Below are positions 8,185 to 16,909 of a DNA stretch of 64,000 nucleotides, in pieces (position 1 is the first letter of the stretch; each line of letters begins with the position of its first letter). Made by a program: the position numbers and the translations under genes. This stretch comes from CAVRQM01 sp963822705 (GTDB taxonomy: Bacteria > Pseudomonadota > Alphaproteobacteria > Acetobacterales > Acetobacteraceae). Below the pieces are notes generated by a model, which had not been told where the DNA came from, did not search any database, and saw only the letters and a program-made list of their open reading frames with translations. Location of the stretch: contig CAWGIX010000004.1 in NCBI GenBank assembly GCA_963822705.1, positions 248,001 to 312,000 of the forward strand. The letters are read 5' to 3'.

Positions 8185-9326
8185 TCAGTACCGGTGTGCC
8201 CAGTCACGCAGTCCGATCGACATGACGAGCCAGGGCTGATCGGCGAGCTTGTTCCAGGCGTAGCAGCAATGATCGACGAGATTCTCGTAGCCGGCGAAGA
8301 CGTGATTGGACAGCCAGTTGTCGCGCATGAATTGCCAGACATTCTCGTGCGGGTTCAGTTCGGGGCACTTGGCGGGCAGCGGAACGATAGTGATGTTGGC
8401 GGGCACATCGAGTCCGGCCGACAAATGCCAGCCGGCCTGATCGACCAGCAGCGCCGCATGACGGCCAGTTGCCACCTCGACCGAGATCTCCGCGAGCTGC
8501 AGGTTCATGGCTTCTGTGTTACACCATGGCAGGATCAGACCCACCGCCTTCCCCTCTTGCGGACAAATGGCGCCGAAGATGTAGGTCGACGCGGTGCGCT
8601 GATCGTGCGGCGCGCTGGGCCGACTGCCGCGTTTGGCCCAGCGGCGGGTGATCTTGTTCTTCTGGCCGATCCGGGCTTCGTCGCCAAACCAAACCTCTAC
8701 ATCGCTGACGGCGATGCCGCGCTCCGTTGCGATCGCTCCAGCGTAGCGGGGAAGTTTTTTTAAAACCCTCGATGGCGCCCGCGGCCTGAGCGTGATGGCG
8801 CGGCCGCGCCGACAGCTTGCGGTAGTCCATCGCGCGCAGCTCGCGGCCGAGCGTCTGCTTCGACACGCTGATCCGGAATTCGTCCCAGACCCATTGGCAC
8901 AGGTCGATGATTCGCCAGCGAACCACGCCATGCACAGCCGGAATCGGCCCACTCTCGACGATCGCCGCCAGCGCCGCACGCTGCCCATCGTCTAGTAGCG
9001 GCGGCTTGCCAGGCGCCTTGCGGTCGACCAGGCCCTCCGGACCACGCTGGTTGAACCGCAGGACCCAGTCGCGAACCACCTGCAGCGTGACCCCGCCGAT
9101 CTCTGCCGCCTCGGTCCGGGTCGCTCCGTCGTAGACCGCAGCCAGCGCCAGCAAGCGGCGGACTTGGTCGGCGTCCGTGCTCGCGCGTGCGGCGATACGC
9201 AGCCGCGCCGCGTCCAGGTCAGGCCGCACCGAGATCGGCATGGCGGAACTCCCCAATTCCCCAGCCTTGAATCAAACCCAATCCGAGCCGCACAAGCCCA
9301 CGAGGCGAAATCAACAAGCTTTGGCA
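8170..9326 (-). mobile_element. IS630-family insertion sequence (copy 1)
   Basis: About 1.16 kb. The ends read inward as TACCAAGACTTCTGAT and TGCCAAAGCTTGTTGAT, imperfect inverted repeats, and each is flanked by TA, the IS630 target dinucleotide. It contains one transposase gene split by a frameshift. The two flanks are unrelated gene starts, so it is not a simple insertion. Confidence 0.8.
8185..9241 (-). pseudogene. IS630-family transposase, two frames
   Basis: DDE transposase of the Tc1/mariner-IS630 superfamily. The N-terminal helix-turn-helix part starts at ATG 9241 (GGGGA eight bases upstream) and runs to a TTTT-A7 run at 8755-8765. From there the catalytic half continues in another frame to 8185. 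It keeps all three acidic sites: WFGDEAR, LLVDQAGWH and PELNPHENVW. One fewer A in the run would make a single frame of about 351 residues. Either the copy is broken or it needs slippage at the A7 run. Confidence 0.8.
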
Positions 9327-9439
9327 TAAGCCCCCGCCTGGTTGGCTGCCGCCGGGTTGGCGGGCTGCAACATGATCTGCTGCGCCCCCGCCGGCCCCGC
9401 GAAAACCAGAGCCGTAAGCGCGGCAATCTGTATGCGCAT
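9311..9439 (-). pseudogene. truncated paralogue of the small secreted protein
   Basis: ATG 9439 starts MRIQIAALTALVFAGPAGAQ, then QIMLQPANPAAANQ, closely matching the start of the 7448-7786 protein. After AGA the frame runs into the IS630 end (from 9326) and stops five residues later. The signal peptide and first repeat survive; the rest is gone. It marks a gene pair later split by the element. Confidence 0.7.
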
Positions 9440-9620
9440 AGGTCGTCTCCCACGAAGTTTGCTGTCGAGGGCCATCAGCGACGAAAAACCTTAAGCGTCA
9501 GTGATGTCCCGCGCGTCCAATTTGTCGAGGCTGCTGCTGCGGACGTGCGATGTAGGAACTTCGCCAACCGCGATCGGCGCTGCGCCTATTTCGGGAGCCG
9601 ACCTATGGAACCGACGAATG

Positions 9621-10332
9621 TTATCCTCCGTCCAGTGCCACTCGAAAAAGCACCTGCATGATGCGCGTGCCGGCGCGCAGCGTGCCGCGCAGGTTGCCCG
9701 AGACTTTGCTTCGACCACTGATGCGGCGGCGGTAGGGGACCGGCACTTCCAGGATGCGCAACCCGGCAGCCGCGGCGCGCATCTGCATTTCGAGGTTCCA
9801 GCCGTAGCCCATCTCGCGCATGCCGAGACGAATGAGCGTATCGACGCGAATCGCGCGATATGCGCACATGTCAGTATATCGTGCACCGCACAGCAGCCCG
9901 GCGAGGCCGCCGATCAGCCGACCGGCCGCGACCTGGTGCCACAGCATGCTGCCTGCCTCGCGCACGCCGCGCGTGCGGCTGCCGATGACGAAATCTTTTG
10001 CGCCGTCCAGCACCGGCCCGGTGAGCAATGGTAAAACTTCCGGGGGGTCGGCGCCGTCGCCGTCCATGAACACCAGTACTTCGGCCCCGCGCTGGGCGGC
10101 CAGCGATGCGCCGGACGCGCAGGCTTGGCCGTAGCCGCGGCGCTTTTCCAGCAGCACTTCCGCACCGGCCGCGCGCGCCTCGGCCACGGTCCCGTCGGTG
10201 CTGCCGCCGTCCACCACCACGATGATATCCACATTTTCGCGCGGCAGGCCGAGCACCGCCGGGCCGATCGCTCCGGCTTCGTTCAGGTACCGGAATGACG
10301 ACGCCGACCGGCGGGGTCGTCACAAGCTCCAA
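9621..10332 (-). pseudogene. GT2 glycosyltransferase, polyprenyl-phosphate sugar synthase-like (frameshift)
   Basis: Membrane-associated family 2 glycosyltransferase that would move a nucleotide sugar to a polyprenyl phosphate. Visible motifs are VVVDGGSTDGT, FMDGDGADPP (the DxD-type metal site), and a C-terminal RRRISGRSKVSG region typical of dolichyl-phosphate mannose synthase-like enzymes. A short N-terminal part in another frame (TTG 10332, VGVVIPV) joins LNEAGAIG if one C is removed near 10296; the main frame alone starts at ATG 10256. Its start overlaps the radical SAM stop, making it the last gene of the operon. The GT-C enzyme two genes upstream is a logical user of its lipid-linked product. 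Confidence 0.75.
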
Positions 10333-11384
10333 CGCAACCCGCAGCTGGCGCAGGCGGCGGGCGGCGCGTCCGACAGCAGAGCGGCGCGGAAATCCTGATA
10401 ACGCGGACCGTTCCAGATGGCGCGCAGGCTTTCCTGCGAGGCATCTCCCAAAGTGAAGGCGTCATAGCCGTGCATCGAGAACGGCGCGATGCAGCACGGA
10501 ATGGCGCGGCCGTGCGCGGTAAAATACATCAGCGACCATGGGCGCCGGCACAGCGACCAGGGTTTTTCGTCGGTCTCCCGCCGCAAGCTGGTGCCGGGTT
10601 CGGTGGCGCCCGACGCGTCGAACGTGACGCCAAGATCGCGCGCAAGCAGTTCCGCTTCCCGCACCGGTCCGGTTTCCTCGGCGCTCAGGCTCTCGAACAG
10701 CGCCTGGTCCTGTCGCGCCATGCCCAGACCTTCCGGCGGGAAAACCAGCCGCTGCAGATGCACCGCCCCCACGCCGATATCGTGCGCGATGCGTACGAAG
10801 GCAGGGAGCTGGTCGATGGTTTCTCGCAGGCCCGTGAGCCACAACGAGACGGCAGGCTTCGTCCATCCCTCCGCCCGCTGTGCCTGGGTAAAAGCGCGCA
10901 CGTTGCGCACGATGCGATGAAAGTAGTCTTTTCCGCGCACGGCCAAAAACGCTTTTGGCTCGGCGGCGTCGAGCGATACGCGCAGCTCGTCCAATCCCGC
11001 CTCAGCCAGCGCGCGACCGTTCTTTGGGTTCAGCAACGTGCCGTTGGTGTTGAACAGCACGTAGGCGCCACGCGCCTTCAGATAGGCCACCATGCGCGGC
11101 AGATTTTTGACCAGCATCGGCTCGCCCACGCCGTGCAGCACGACGCGGGAAATGTTCGGCGCCTGGTCGACGATGCGGACGAACAGATCCCAGCTCATGT
11201 CGGCCGGCGGTTCCAGTTCCTCGAACGTGCGCGGGCAAGTCTCGCATAGAAGGTTGCAGCGGTTCGTTACTTCCAGGTACAGGCAGACCGGTTCCTGCTC
11301 GGCGACCGGGCCGCGACGGTCGCCCACCGCCTCGAAATAGCGGGCTGGATTGGGCGGCTCGGGCGCCAGGACCTCGGACATCAT
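10320..11384 (-). CDS. radical SAM protein with C-terminal Cys motif (SPASM-like)
   Basis: 354 residues. The [4Fe-4S]/SAM motif is CNLLCETC near residue 45, followed by the GE motif (HGVGEPML) and a (beta/alpha)6 barrel. A C-terminal cysteine group (CIAP preceded by Cys-Cys, and CASCG at the end) suggests a SPASM-like auxiliary cluster. The start is the first of two tandem ATGs, with GGGAGAGG just before; it overlaps the stop of the upstream GT-C gene (ATGA). Substrate unknown. The setting among glycosyltransferases suggests action on a sugar or lipid-linked intermediate, but peptide modification is equally possible for this superfamily. Confidence 0.82.
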   Translation of the reverse strand: MMSEVLAPEPPNPARYFEAVGDRRGPVAEQEPVCLYLEVTNRCNLLCETCPRTFEELEPPADMSWDLFVRIVDQAPNISRVVLHGVGEPMLVKNLPRMVAYLKARGAYVLFNTNGTLLNPKNGRALAEAGLDELRVSLDAAEPKAFLAVRGKDYFHRIVRNVRAFTQAQRAEGWTKPAVSLWLTGLRETIDQLPAFVRIAHDIGVGAVHLQRLVFPPEGLGMARQDQALFESLSAEETGPVREAELLARDLGVTFDASGATEPGTSLRRETDEKPWSLCRRPWSLMYFTAHGRAIPCCIAPFSMHGYDAFTLGDASQESLRAIWNGPRYQDFRAALLSDAPPAACASCGLRWSL

Positions 11385-12718
11385 GCCTCTCCCAGCGGTC
11401 GGTGCAGATCCAGCAGCAGCAACAGAACGGTCGGCACGTACAACAGGGCCGGCCACAGAAAACGCTCATGCAGCGGATCGAGGTACAGCAGCACGGCCGC
11501 GCATCCGACAAAAATGGCGCTGCGTTGCGGAGCCACAACCGCCGGGACGCCGGCCCAAGGATAATACCAGGGATAATGCGGGCTTAGCGCAAGCATTGCG
11601 ATCACGATCAGGATAGCGGCATCGCGGGCGGCGCGAACGGCGCCCGCCTGGGGCGGTCGTGCCGCGACCGCGACCGCAACCGCCGCCAGCAGCACCGCCA
11701 CGACGCCCAAATAGACTTTTGGCGCGGCCGCAGGCAACGCCACAATGTCGGACAGTCCCGCCAGCGCCCAAAAACCGCCGCCCGACTGTAGCCCCTCTTC
11801 CGCGGCATAGCCCGGCAAGAAGCCAAGAACGTGCCAACCTTCCCGAATATAGCAGGCATACAACGCCACCACGGTGAGCAGCGCGGCAAGCGGCATGCGC
11901 CACTCCCAACGTCGCCAGAACGCGGGCACCAGCACCGCCGGCAAGAATTTCACCAGCACGGCCGCGCCGAGTGCGACCCCGGTCCAGGCCGGGCGGGAGG
12001 CTGCAAAGGCCAGCAATGCCAGCGCCACAAGCGCAATCGCCAGCGCGTCGACGTGGCCGTTGCCGGCGAACTCCCAGGCGGTGAGCGGGTTCCAGGCATA
12101 GATCAGGACGCGAGTCCCGGGCAACCCGCAGCGGCGCAGCAGGAGCAGCAATGCGCCGATCGCCACTGTTTCGAACCCCACCATGGCGGCACGGAACTCG
12201 AGCGGGGTCTGGCCGATCCAGGCGATCGCCGCGAACACGAGTTGGGCGGTCGGCGGATAGATGGTGTGCGCGGACGTTGCGCGCGCGATGTGGGAGAAGA
12301 TGGCGGTATCGCGCAGTCTTGCCAACGCCTCGTCGGCCGGCACGTAGGCGTACGGGTTGATGCCGGCGAGTTGCACGCGCCCGTCCCAGATGTAGCGGAA
12401 TAGGTCGCTGGACAGGAACATCGGCGAGAACAGGGGAATGGCGCGCATGGCCGCGGCAACCCCCAGCACCCAATACAAACGGGCCGCGGCCGGGCGGCGC
12501 AGCAGGTCGGCGACCGCGAGCAGATAGAGCGCGCAAGCCCCGGCTTGCAGCGATACGAAAACCGTCATCCTGAGATCGCTGCCGATGCGCAGCTCGGCGC
12601 CGTCGTGCAAGGATTGACCGGCGCCGACCAGGGCCATCAGGCACAGGCCGAGCGGCAGGATCCGGTTCAAACGGAGAGCTGGCCGACGGCTTCGGCAATG
12701 CCGAGATCCTGGATGCAC
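11381..12718 (-). CDS. GT-C family polyprenol-phosphate sugar transferase (GT87/DUF2029-like)
   Basis: Integral membrane glycosyltransferase of up to 445 residues with about 10-12 hydrophobic segments. An SSDLFRYIWDGRV loop after the second membrane segment carries the acidic residues typical of polyprenol-phosphate-mannose-dependent transferases, followed by GINPYAYVP and TIYPPTAQLVFA. The start is uncertain: ATG 12718 overlaps the upstream gene by 52 bases and has no ribosome site, while TTG 12670 overlaps the upstream TGA directly. It likely uses the lipid-linked sugar made by the GT2 in the same operon, on the periplasmic side. Confidence 0.78.
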   Translation of the reverse strand: MHPGSRHCRSRRPALRLNRILPLGLCLMALVGAGQSLHDGAELRIGSDLRMTVFVSLQAGACALYLLAVADLLRRPAAARLYWVLGVAAAMRAIPLFSPMFLSSDLFRYIWDGRVQLAGINPYAYVPADEALARLRDTAIFSHIARATSAHTIYPPTAQLVFAAIAWIGQTPLEFRAAMVGFETVAIGALLLLLRRCGLPGTRVLIYAWNPLTAWEFAGNGHVDALAIALVALALLAFAASRPAWTGVALGAAVLVKFLPAVLVPAFWRRWEWRMPLAALLTVVALYACYIREGWHVLGFLPGYAAEEGLQSGGGFWALAGLSDIVALPAAAPKVYLGVVAVLLAAVAVAVAARPPQAGAVRAARDAAILIVIAMLALSPHYPWYYPWAGVPAVVAPQRSAIFVGCAAVLLYLDPLHERFLWPALLYVPTVLLLLLDLHRPLGEA

Positions 12719-13425
12719 GAGGCCGTGGCGGGCGCGGGAAAAGGGTTCAGCCCTGCGGCAACCGGCGCTTTCGACAACTCGGCTATCAGGCGGCGCAGCG
12801 AGGCACGGTCGTCCACATCGTACCAGGGCGGTAGTTCGGTCAGCTCCATCCCGCTCTCTCCGGCCCGCTCGCGCGTCTGCTCGGCAACGGACGCGGTGCT
12901 CCAGAGGATGTCGGCAAACAGCCGGGCGTGCGGAGCCTTCATGCCGAGCACGTAATAGCCCCCGTCTTCCGCCGGCCCCAGCACCGCCCGGTCGCCGGGA
13001 GCAAGCAGCTCCTCAGCCAGGCGCGCCAAGACCGATGTCGGCAGGGTGGGGCTGTCGGCGTTCAGTACGCAGGCGGCGCCATAACCGCGCGCCAGCAACT
13101 CCATGATGGCTTGCAACAGGCACTGCCCCAACCCGTGCACGCCTTGCGGCATCGGCTCCGAACCGTCGGCCAGCAACAGTTGCGTCCCCTTCGCCAGCAA
13201 GCCTTCGAACAGGGCCGCTTCGCCCTCCGGCGCGTAAGCGACCCAGCCGTCGATCGGCGCGCGTCCGCCCGCCAGCGCCAGGTTTTCCGTAACATCGCGC
13301 AGGAACGCCGCGCCCATATGCACGGCCTGTTCGGCCGACAGCGGCGGGCACAGCCGCGTTTTCACCCGGCCGGGGCGCGGCGCCTTGGCCATCACCGCAA
13401 TGGCGCAGCGATCGGCCAGGCGCAC
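12667..13425 (-). CDS. DUF2064/TIGR04282-type glycosyltransferase-like protein
   Basis: 252 residues starting at GTG 13425. The N-terminus MAKAPRPGRVKTRL is the hallmark of this nucleotidyltransferase-fold family. LNADSPTLP and GPAEDGGYYVLG are its substrate-site motifs. Family members occur in arsenosugar and other unusual glycoconjugate clusters, but no arsenosugar-specific gene is seen here. Only 3 bases separate it from the upstream stop, so it is co-transcribed. It probably makes or activates a sugar for the membrane transferase. Confidence 0.8.
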   Translation of the reverse strand: MRLADRCAIAVMAKAPRPGRVKTRLCPPLSAEQAVHMGAAFLRDVTENLALAGGRAPIDGWVAYAPEGEAALFEGLLAKGTQLLLADGSEPMPQGVHGLGQCLLQAIMELLARGYGAACVLNADSPTLPTSVLARLAEELLAPGDRAVLGPAEDGGYYVLGMKAPHARLFADILWSTASVAEQTRERAGESGMELTELPPWYDVDDRASLRRLIAELSKAPVAAGLNPFPAPATASCIQDLGIAEAVGQLSV

Positions 13426-13428
13426 CGT

Positions 13429-14193
13429 CTATGACCCGGAGAACCAGTTATAGCCGCGATCCTCCCAGAAACCGCCCGGCTGGCGATCGGTGACAAAGAT
13501 CGTGGTCACCCATTTCGGCCCCTTGAAGCCAAGTTTCGTGGGAATGCGCATCTTGAACGGATAGCCGTATTTTACGGGCAGGATATCGTCGGAGAGCTTG
13601 AATGCCATGATGGTCTGCGGATGCAGCGCCGTGGGCATGTCGATGCTGCCGTAATAGCCGTCCGCGCACTCGAAGCCCACGTATTTCTTGGTGAGATCGG
13701 CGCCCACGCTTTGCAGAAACGCTCGGAACGGCGCGCCGGTCCACTTGCCGATCATGCTCCAGCCTTCGACGCATACATGCCGGGTAACCTGGCTTTCTTG
13801 CGGAAGCGCATAAAGTCTTTGCACGGTCCAGGGCCGTTTGTCGGCAATTGCTCCAGCCAAGGTGAGGCGGAAACTGTCGGCGTCAAGTTTCGGCGATGCA
13901 TCCGGCCCGAAAAAGGCGTTGAACCGGAAATCCTTTACGGCCGCGCTTTCCGGGTAGGTGGGTGCCAGCCGGGTCTGCCCGAACAGCGCTTCCTGCACGG
14001 AATTGTTCCAGCGCGATACCAGGTACAGTGCGCGCTGCACCACATCAGCATCGCTGATGTCGCAGCCGGTCAGCATCGTGAGCGCACCGAGGCTCAAGCT
14101 GCCCCGCAGCAAGCGCCGGCGCCCGACTTTTTCCGCGAGCGGACTGCATGGCCGGACCTTGTGCGGCGTCGTGGTGGCCCGCCCCAGCGTCAT
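13429..14193 (-). CDS. Tat-exported molybdopterin-dependent oxidoreductase (sulfite-oxidase fold)
   Basis: 254 residues. Tat motif GRRRLLRGSLSLGAL with a lipobox-like LTGC. The oxidoreductase molybdopterin-binding domain includes TRHVCVEGWS, whose Cys should ligate Mo, and ends in GYNWFSGS, a conserved family tail. It is periplasmic. It pairs with the cytochrome b encoded immediately upstream, which would pass electrons to or from quinone. ATG 14193 places the Tat motif about 25 residues in, normal for the family; GTG 14214 is also possible. The frame continues upstream without a stop into the missing end of the cytochrome b. Confidence 0.83.
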   Translation of the reverse strand: MTLGRATTTPHKVRPCSPLAEKVGRRRLLRGSLSLGALTMLTGCDISDADVVQRALYLVSRWNNSVQEALFGQTRLAPTYPESAAVKDFRFNAFFGPDASPKLDADSFRLTLAGAIADKRPWTVQRLYALPQESQVTRHVCVEGWSMIGKWTGAPFRAFLQSVGADLTKKYVGFECADGYYGSIDMPTALHPQTIMAFKLSDDILPVKYGYPFKMRIPTKLGFKGPKWVTTIFVTDRQPGGFWEDRGYNWFSGS

Positions 14194-14821
14194 CGCCACG
14201 AACGTTTTCGGCACCAGCAGAACGAGGGCGACGTGAACGAGCAGGAAATCCGACGATCGCCGCCATGAAGAAGAAGTGAACCACCCTGGCGAAGCCGTAG
14301 CCGCCTAGCAGCAAGGTGAGCGGAGCGAGTTGCACCGGCTTCCAGATGGCCAGGCCCGACAAAATCATCATCAGGACGGCGAACAGCACGCCCCAGTAAA
14401 ACACCTTTTGTACGGCGTTGTACTGGCCCAAATGGTGCTCGAGCCGGAACCTGGCTGCCGCGAAAAAGTCGCGATAAAACGCCCGCGGTGAGAGCGGCAG
14501 CATGTCGCGGACGAAATGCCGGGTAACGGCGCTGTCCACGAGGTAAATGACATAGCTCAGCACCAGCACCCACATCGCTGCAAAATGCCAGGCCACTGCA
14601 TTCGCGAACCCGGATTCGTTGTGTTGAGCGTAAGAGAAATCCGGATTGCCGCCTAACGTCAGCCAGAGCGGGAACTGGAATGGAAAGATCGGGTCGTTGT
14701 CGTAAATGCGCCAGCCACTGCCAATCATGACCAGGATCGCCAGCGCCTGCAGCCAATGAACAGTGCGTCGCAGACCCGGATGGGTTTGAACTTGCAGTCT
14801 AGGGTGGTTCGAGTTTTTCAC
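14045..14821 (-). CDS. cytochrome b (b561/thiosulfate-reductase type), C-terminus frameshifted
   Basis: Membrane di-heme cytochrome partner of the molybdoenzyme. About five hydrophobic segments in residues 15-200 with several membrane His residues (VHWLQALAI, WHFAAMWVL, VVHFFFMAA). Near 14250 the frame leaves the family pattern and becomes Arg-rich. Removing one C restores LLVHVALVLLVPKTFVAMT in the frame of the downstream oxidoreductase. The native protein is therefore about 210-220 residues. The 4-base overlap with the ModA-like gene upstream indicates coupling. Confidence 0.75.
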   Translation of the reverse strand: MKNSNHPRLQVQTHPGLRRTVHWLQALAILVMIGSGWRIYDNDPIFPFQFPLWLTLGGNPDFSYAQHNESGFANAVAWHFAAMWVLVLSYVIYLVDSAVTRHFVRDMLPLSPRAFYRDFFAAARFRLEHHLGQYNAVQKVFYWGVLFAVLMMILSGLAIWKPVQLAPLTLLLGGYGFARVVHFFFMAAIVGFPARSRRPRSAGAENVRGDDAGAGHHDAAQGPAMQSARGKSRAPALAAGQLEPRCAHDADRLRHQRC

Positions 14822-15585
14822 GGCGTTGTCTCCAGCCCGGCTTTTTGCAGCAGCGTCGCGGCATTCGGCGTTTTCAGAAAATCCAGGAAGGCCACGGCGT
14901 TGCGGCTGAGCACGTTATGGCCGATTGCGGCTGCGTAGCTCGGCGCCGGCGCCATTTCGTTCGGAACCGTGGCGACAATCGGCAGCGCCGGGGATAGGAG
15001 CGCCGACGTGCGTTGCAGCAATCCGAGACGCGCCTGTCCATGCTGCACCAAGAATGCCACGCCAGGCCCGCTGATCTCGCCCGCCTGCGGCACCTGCCAG
15101 CCGAGTTTTTCCACTAACGCTGGCCCATCAATGCCGCCGGAAATCGCCGGATCGATAACTCCCAGCTTGCCGCCGGCCAGCAGCGCCGCAATCCCGGCTT
15201 GAGCCGGCAGCGTCGGGCGCGGCTCGCCGGGGCCTGCCAAAACCAGTCGGTCGAACCAGGTGCCGGTGCGGGTGCCGGGGTCGATCAGCTTTCTGTTCGC
15301 CGCCGCGTCCATGGTGGTGGACTTGGTCATCAGCACGTCGTTGCGCGTGCCGTGCGCGATCAGCTCCAGCTGCTGCGGCCCGGGGGCCGCAAACACCCGC
15401 ACCGGCACGCCAGTGCGGGCGCGGAACGCGTTACCCACAGCTTGCGCCGCCTGCGCCAGCGTATCGTCGCAGTACACCACCACGTCCGGAGCGCTGATGA
15501 ACTCCGCCCGGCCGGTGGATGCAACCGCGACGGACGCGACGATGGCGCCCAACGCCAGCAACGAGCTCGCCAACCCACGCCGCAT
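14818..15585 (-). CDS. ModA-like periplasmic substrate-binding protein
   Basis: 255 residues. Signal peptide MRRGLASSLLALGAIVASVAV, then a periplasmic-binding fold (VVVYCDDTLAQAAQAVGNAF at the start of the mature part, and a C-terminal FLKTPNAATLLQKAGLE like molybdate-binding proteins). GGAGGG lies before ATG 15585, which decides the start; the frame runs on upstream but loses coding character. No modB or modC is nearby, so a transport role is unproven. As first gene of the molybdoenzyme operon it could supply or sense the oxyanion. Confidence 0.75.
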   Translation of the reverse strand: MRRGLASSLLALGAIVASVAVASTGRAEFISAPDVVVYCDDTLAQAAQAVGNAFRARTGVPVRVFAAPGPQQLELIAHGTRNDVLMTKSTTMDAAANRKLIDPGTRTGTWFDRLVLAGPGEPRPTLPAQAGIAALLAGGKLGVIDPAISGGIDGPALVEKLGWQVPQAGEISGPGVAFLVQHGQARLGLLQRTSALLSPALPIVATVPNEMAPAPSYAAAIGHNVLSRNAVAFLDFLKTPNAATLLQKAGLETTP

Positions 15586-15663
15586 TCCGCCCTCCGGCCT
15601 CTCCGACCCCGTTTCGCACACTCGGCGGCTCCGGTTACAGTGCGGCGTGCGGCGGAGAAGGCG

Positions 15664-16230
15664 GTGGGGGGCAGCGAGGTCGGCGGGCGTGCGGCGTGGT
15701 CGTCGCTCATGGCGGCGGCCCAGGGGGGCGACGCCGGGGCGTATCGGCGGCTGCTGTCCGAAATCACGCCGTTCGTGCGCTACGTCGCGCGCAAGCGCGG
15801 GCTGGACGCCGCCAGCGCGGAGGACGTGGCCCAGGACGTTTTGTTGACCGTGCATCGCGTGCGCCACACCTACGATCCGGAGCGGCCGTTCGTGCCCTGG
15901 CTGCTCAGCATCGCCCAGCGGCGGCTGATCGACCTGTATCGGCGCAACCGGCGCATCCGCGACCAAGAAACCTCGGTTCCCGATTTGCTCGAAACCTTTG
16001 CCGATCCAAATGCGAATGCAGGAATCGAGGCGTCGGAGCAACGTGCATGGCTACAGCAGGCCATCATGGAGCTGCCGCGCAAGCAGCGCGAGGCGCTGGA
16101 ACTAGTAAAACTGGGCGAGCTGTCGGTGGCTGAGGCCTCGACCCGCTCCGGCCAGTCGGCCGGGGCGATCAAGGTGAACGTGCACCGGGCAATCCGCTCG
16201 CTACGGGCAAATCTGGCGGGGACGCCATGA
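15664..16230 (+). CDS. ECF-type RNA polymerase sigma factor
   Basis: 188 residues from GTG 15664 (GGAGAAGG upstream); ATG 15709 is an alternative. Region 2 covers YRRLLSEITPFVRYVARKR and EDVAQDVLLTVHRVRHTYD. Region 4 covers LPRKQREALELVKLGELS and a SAGAIKVNVHRAIRSLR recognition helix. It overlaps the next gene, an NrsF-type anti-sigma factor, as ATGA. It diverges from the molybdoenzyme/glycosyltransferase operon across 78 bases, so that operon is a likely target. Confidence 0.87.
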   Translation: MGGSEVGGRAAWSSLMAAAQGGDAGAYRRLLSEITPFVRYVARKRGLDAASAEDVAQDVLLTVHRVRHTYDPERPFVPWLLSIAQRRLIDLYRRNRRIRDQETSVPDLLETFADPNANAGIEASEQRAWLQQAIMELPRKQREALELVKLGELSVAEASTRSGQSAGAIKVNVHRAIRSLRANLAGTP

Positions 16231-16883
16231 GCGGCATGCCGACCGAGCAGCTGATCGACCAGCTTGCGCGAGGTTTGGCGCCGGTGCGCCGCATCGCCTC
16301 GCCGGCGCTGCGGGCCGGGTGCTGGCTTGCCCTGGTCGCGGCGATCGCGGTGGTGCTGGCGACACGGGCCGACTTGCCGGCCGTGGCGGCGCGGATCGAG
16401 TCCGCGGTGGATATGTGGCTGGCCATCGTGGGCTCGGTGGCGACCGCCATACTGGCCGCGATCGCCGCTTGTGTGGTGAGCGTGCCGGGGCGCTCGCGGC
16501 GCTGGGCCTGGCTGCCGGTTCCGGCGGTGGCGCTCTGGCTGGGCTCGAGCGGCATGGGCTGCCTGCGCGCGACCGCGGACGCCGCCGTGCATCCGGCCAC
16601 GATGTCCGAGGCAATGCACCAGTGCTTGCCGTTCATCCTGGAAATGTCTGTATTGCTGGGCATCCCGCTGGCACTGCTGCTGTGGTGGGCGCGCCCGCTG
16701 CGACCTGGGTTGGTGGCAACGCTGGGCGGCTTGGCGATCGCGGCCGGGTCGGCCTCGCTGCTGTGGTTCTTTCATCCGTTTGACGCCAGCTACGAGGATT
16801 TGCTGGTGCATGCCGGTGCCGTATTGCTGGTCGTCGGCCTGTGCCGGCTGGCCGCCGCGCTGCCGCAGCTGCGCAGGTTTTGA
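16227..16883 (+). CDS. nrsF: NrsF/DUF1109-family anti-sigma factor, inner membrane
   Basis: 218 residues with six hydrophobic segments and a short cytoplasmic N-terminus (MSGMPTEQLIDQLARGLAPV), the family's sigma-binding part. Cysteines around residues 113-131 (GMGCLRA, MHQCLPF) fit the redox- or metal-responsive members of this family. Translationally coupled to the ECF sigma gene, it should hold that sigma inactive at the membrane. Confidence 0.82.
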   Translation: MSGMPTEQLIDQLARGLAPVRRIASPALRAGCWLALVAAIAVVLATRADLPAVAARIESAVDMWLAIVGSVATAILAAIAACVVSVPGRSRRWAWLPVPAVALWLGSSGMGCLRATADAAVHPATMSEAMHQCLPFILEMSVLLGIPLALLLWWARPLRPGLVATLGGLAIAAGSASLLWFFHPFDASYEDLLVHAGAVLLVVGLCRLAAALPQLRRF

Positions 16884-16909
16884 GCCGCCAAGCCATAGGG
16901 AGTTCGCCG

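Noticed and set aside
9621..13425. Arsenosugar biosynthesis cluster
   Set aside because: The DUF2064 and GT2 families fit, but no ArsM, ArsS or other arsenic gene is seen, and the radical SAM protein lacks the ArsS pattern I would expect.
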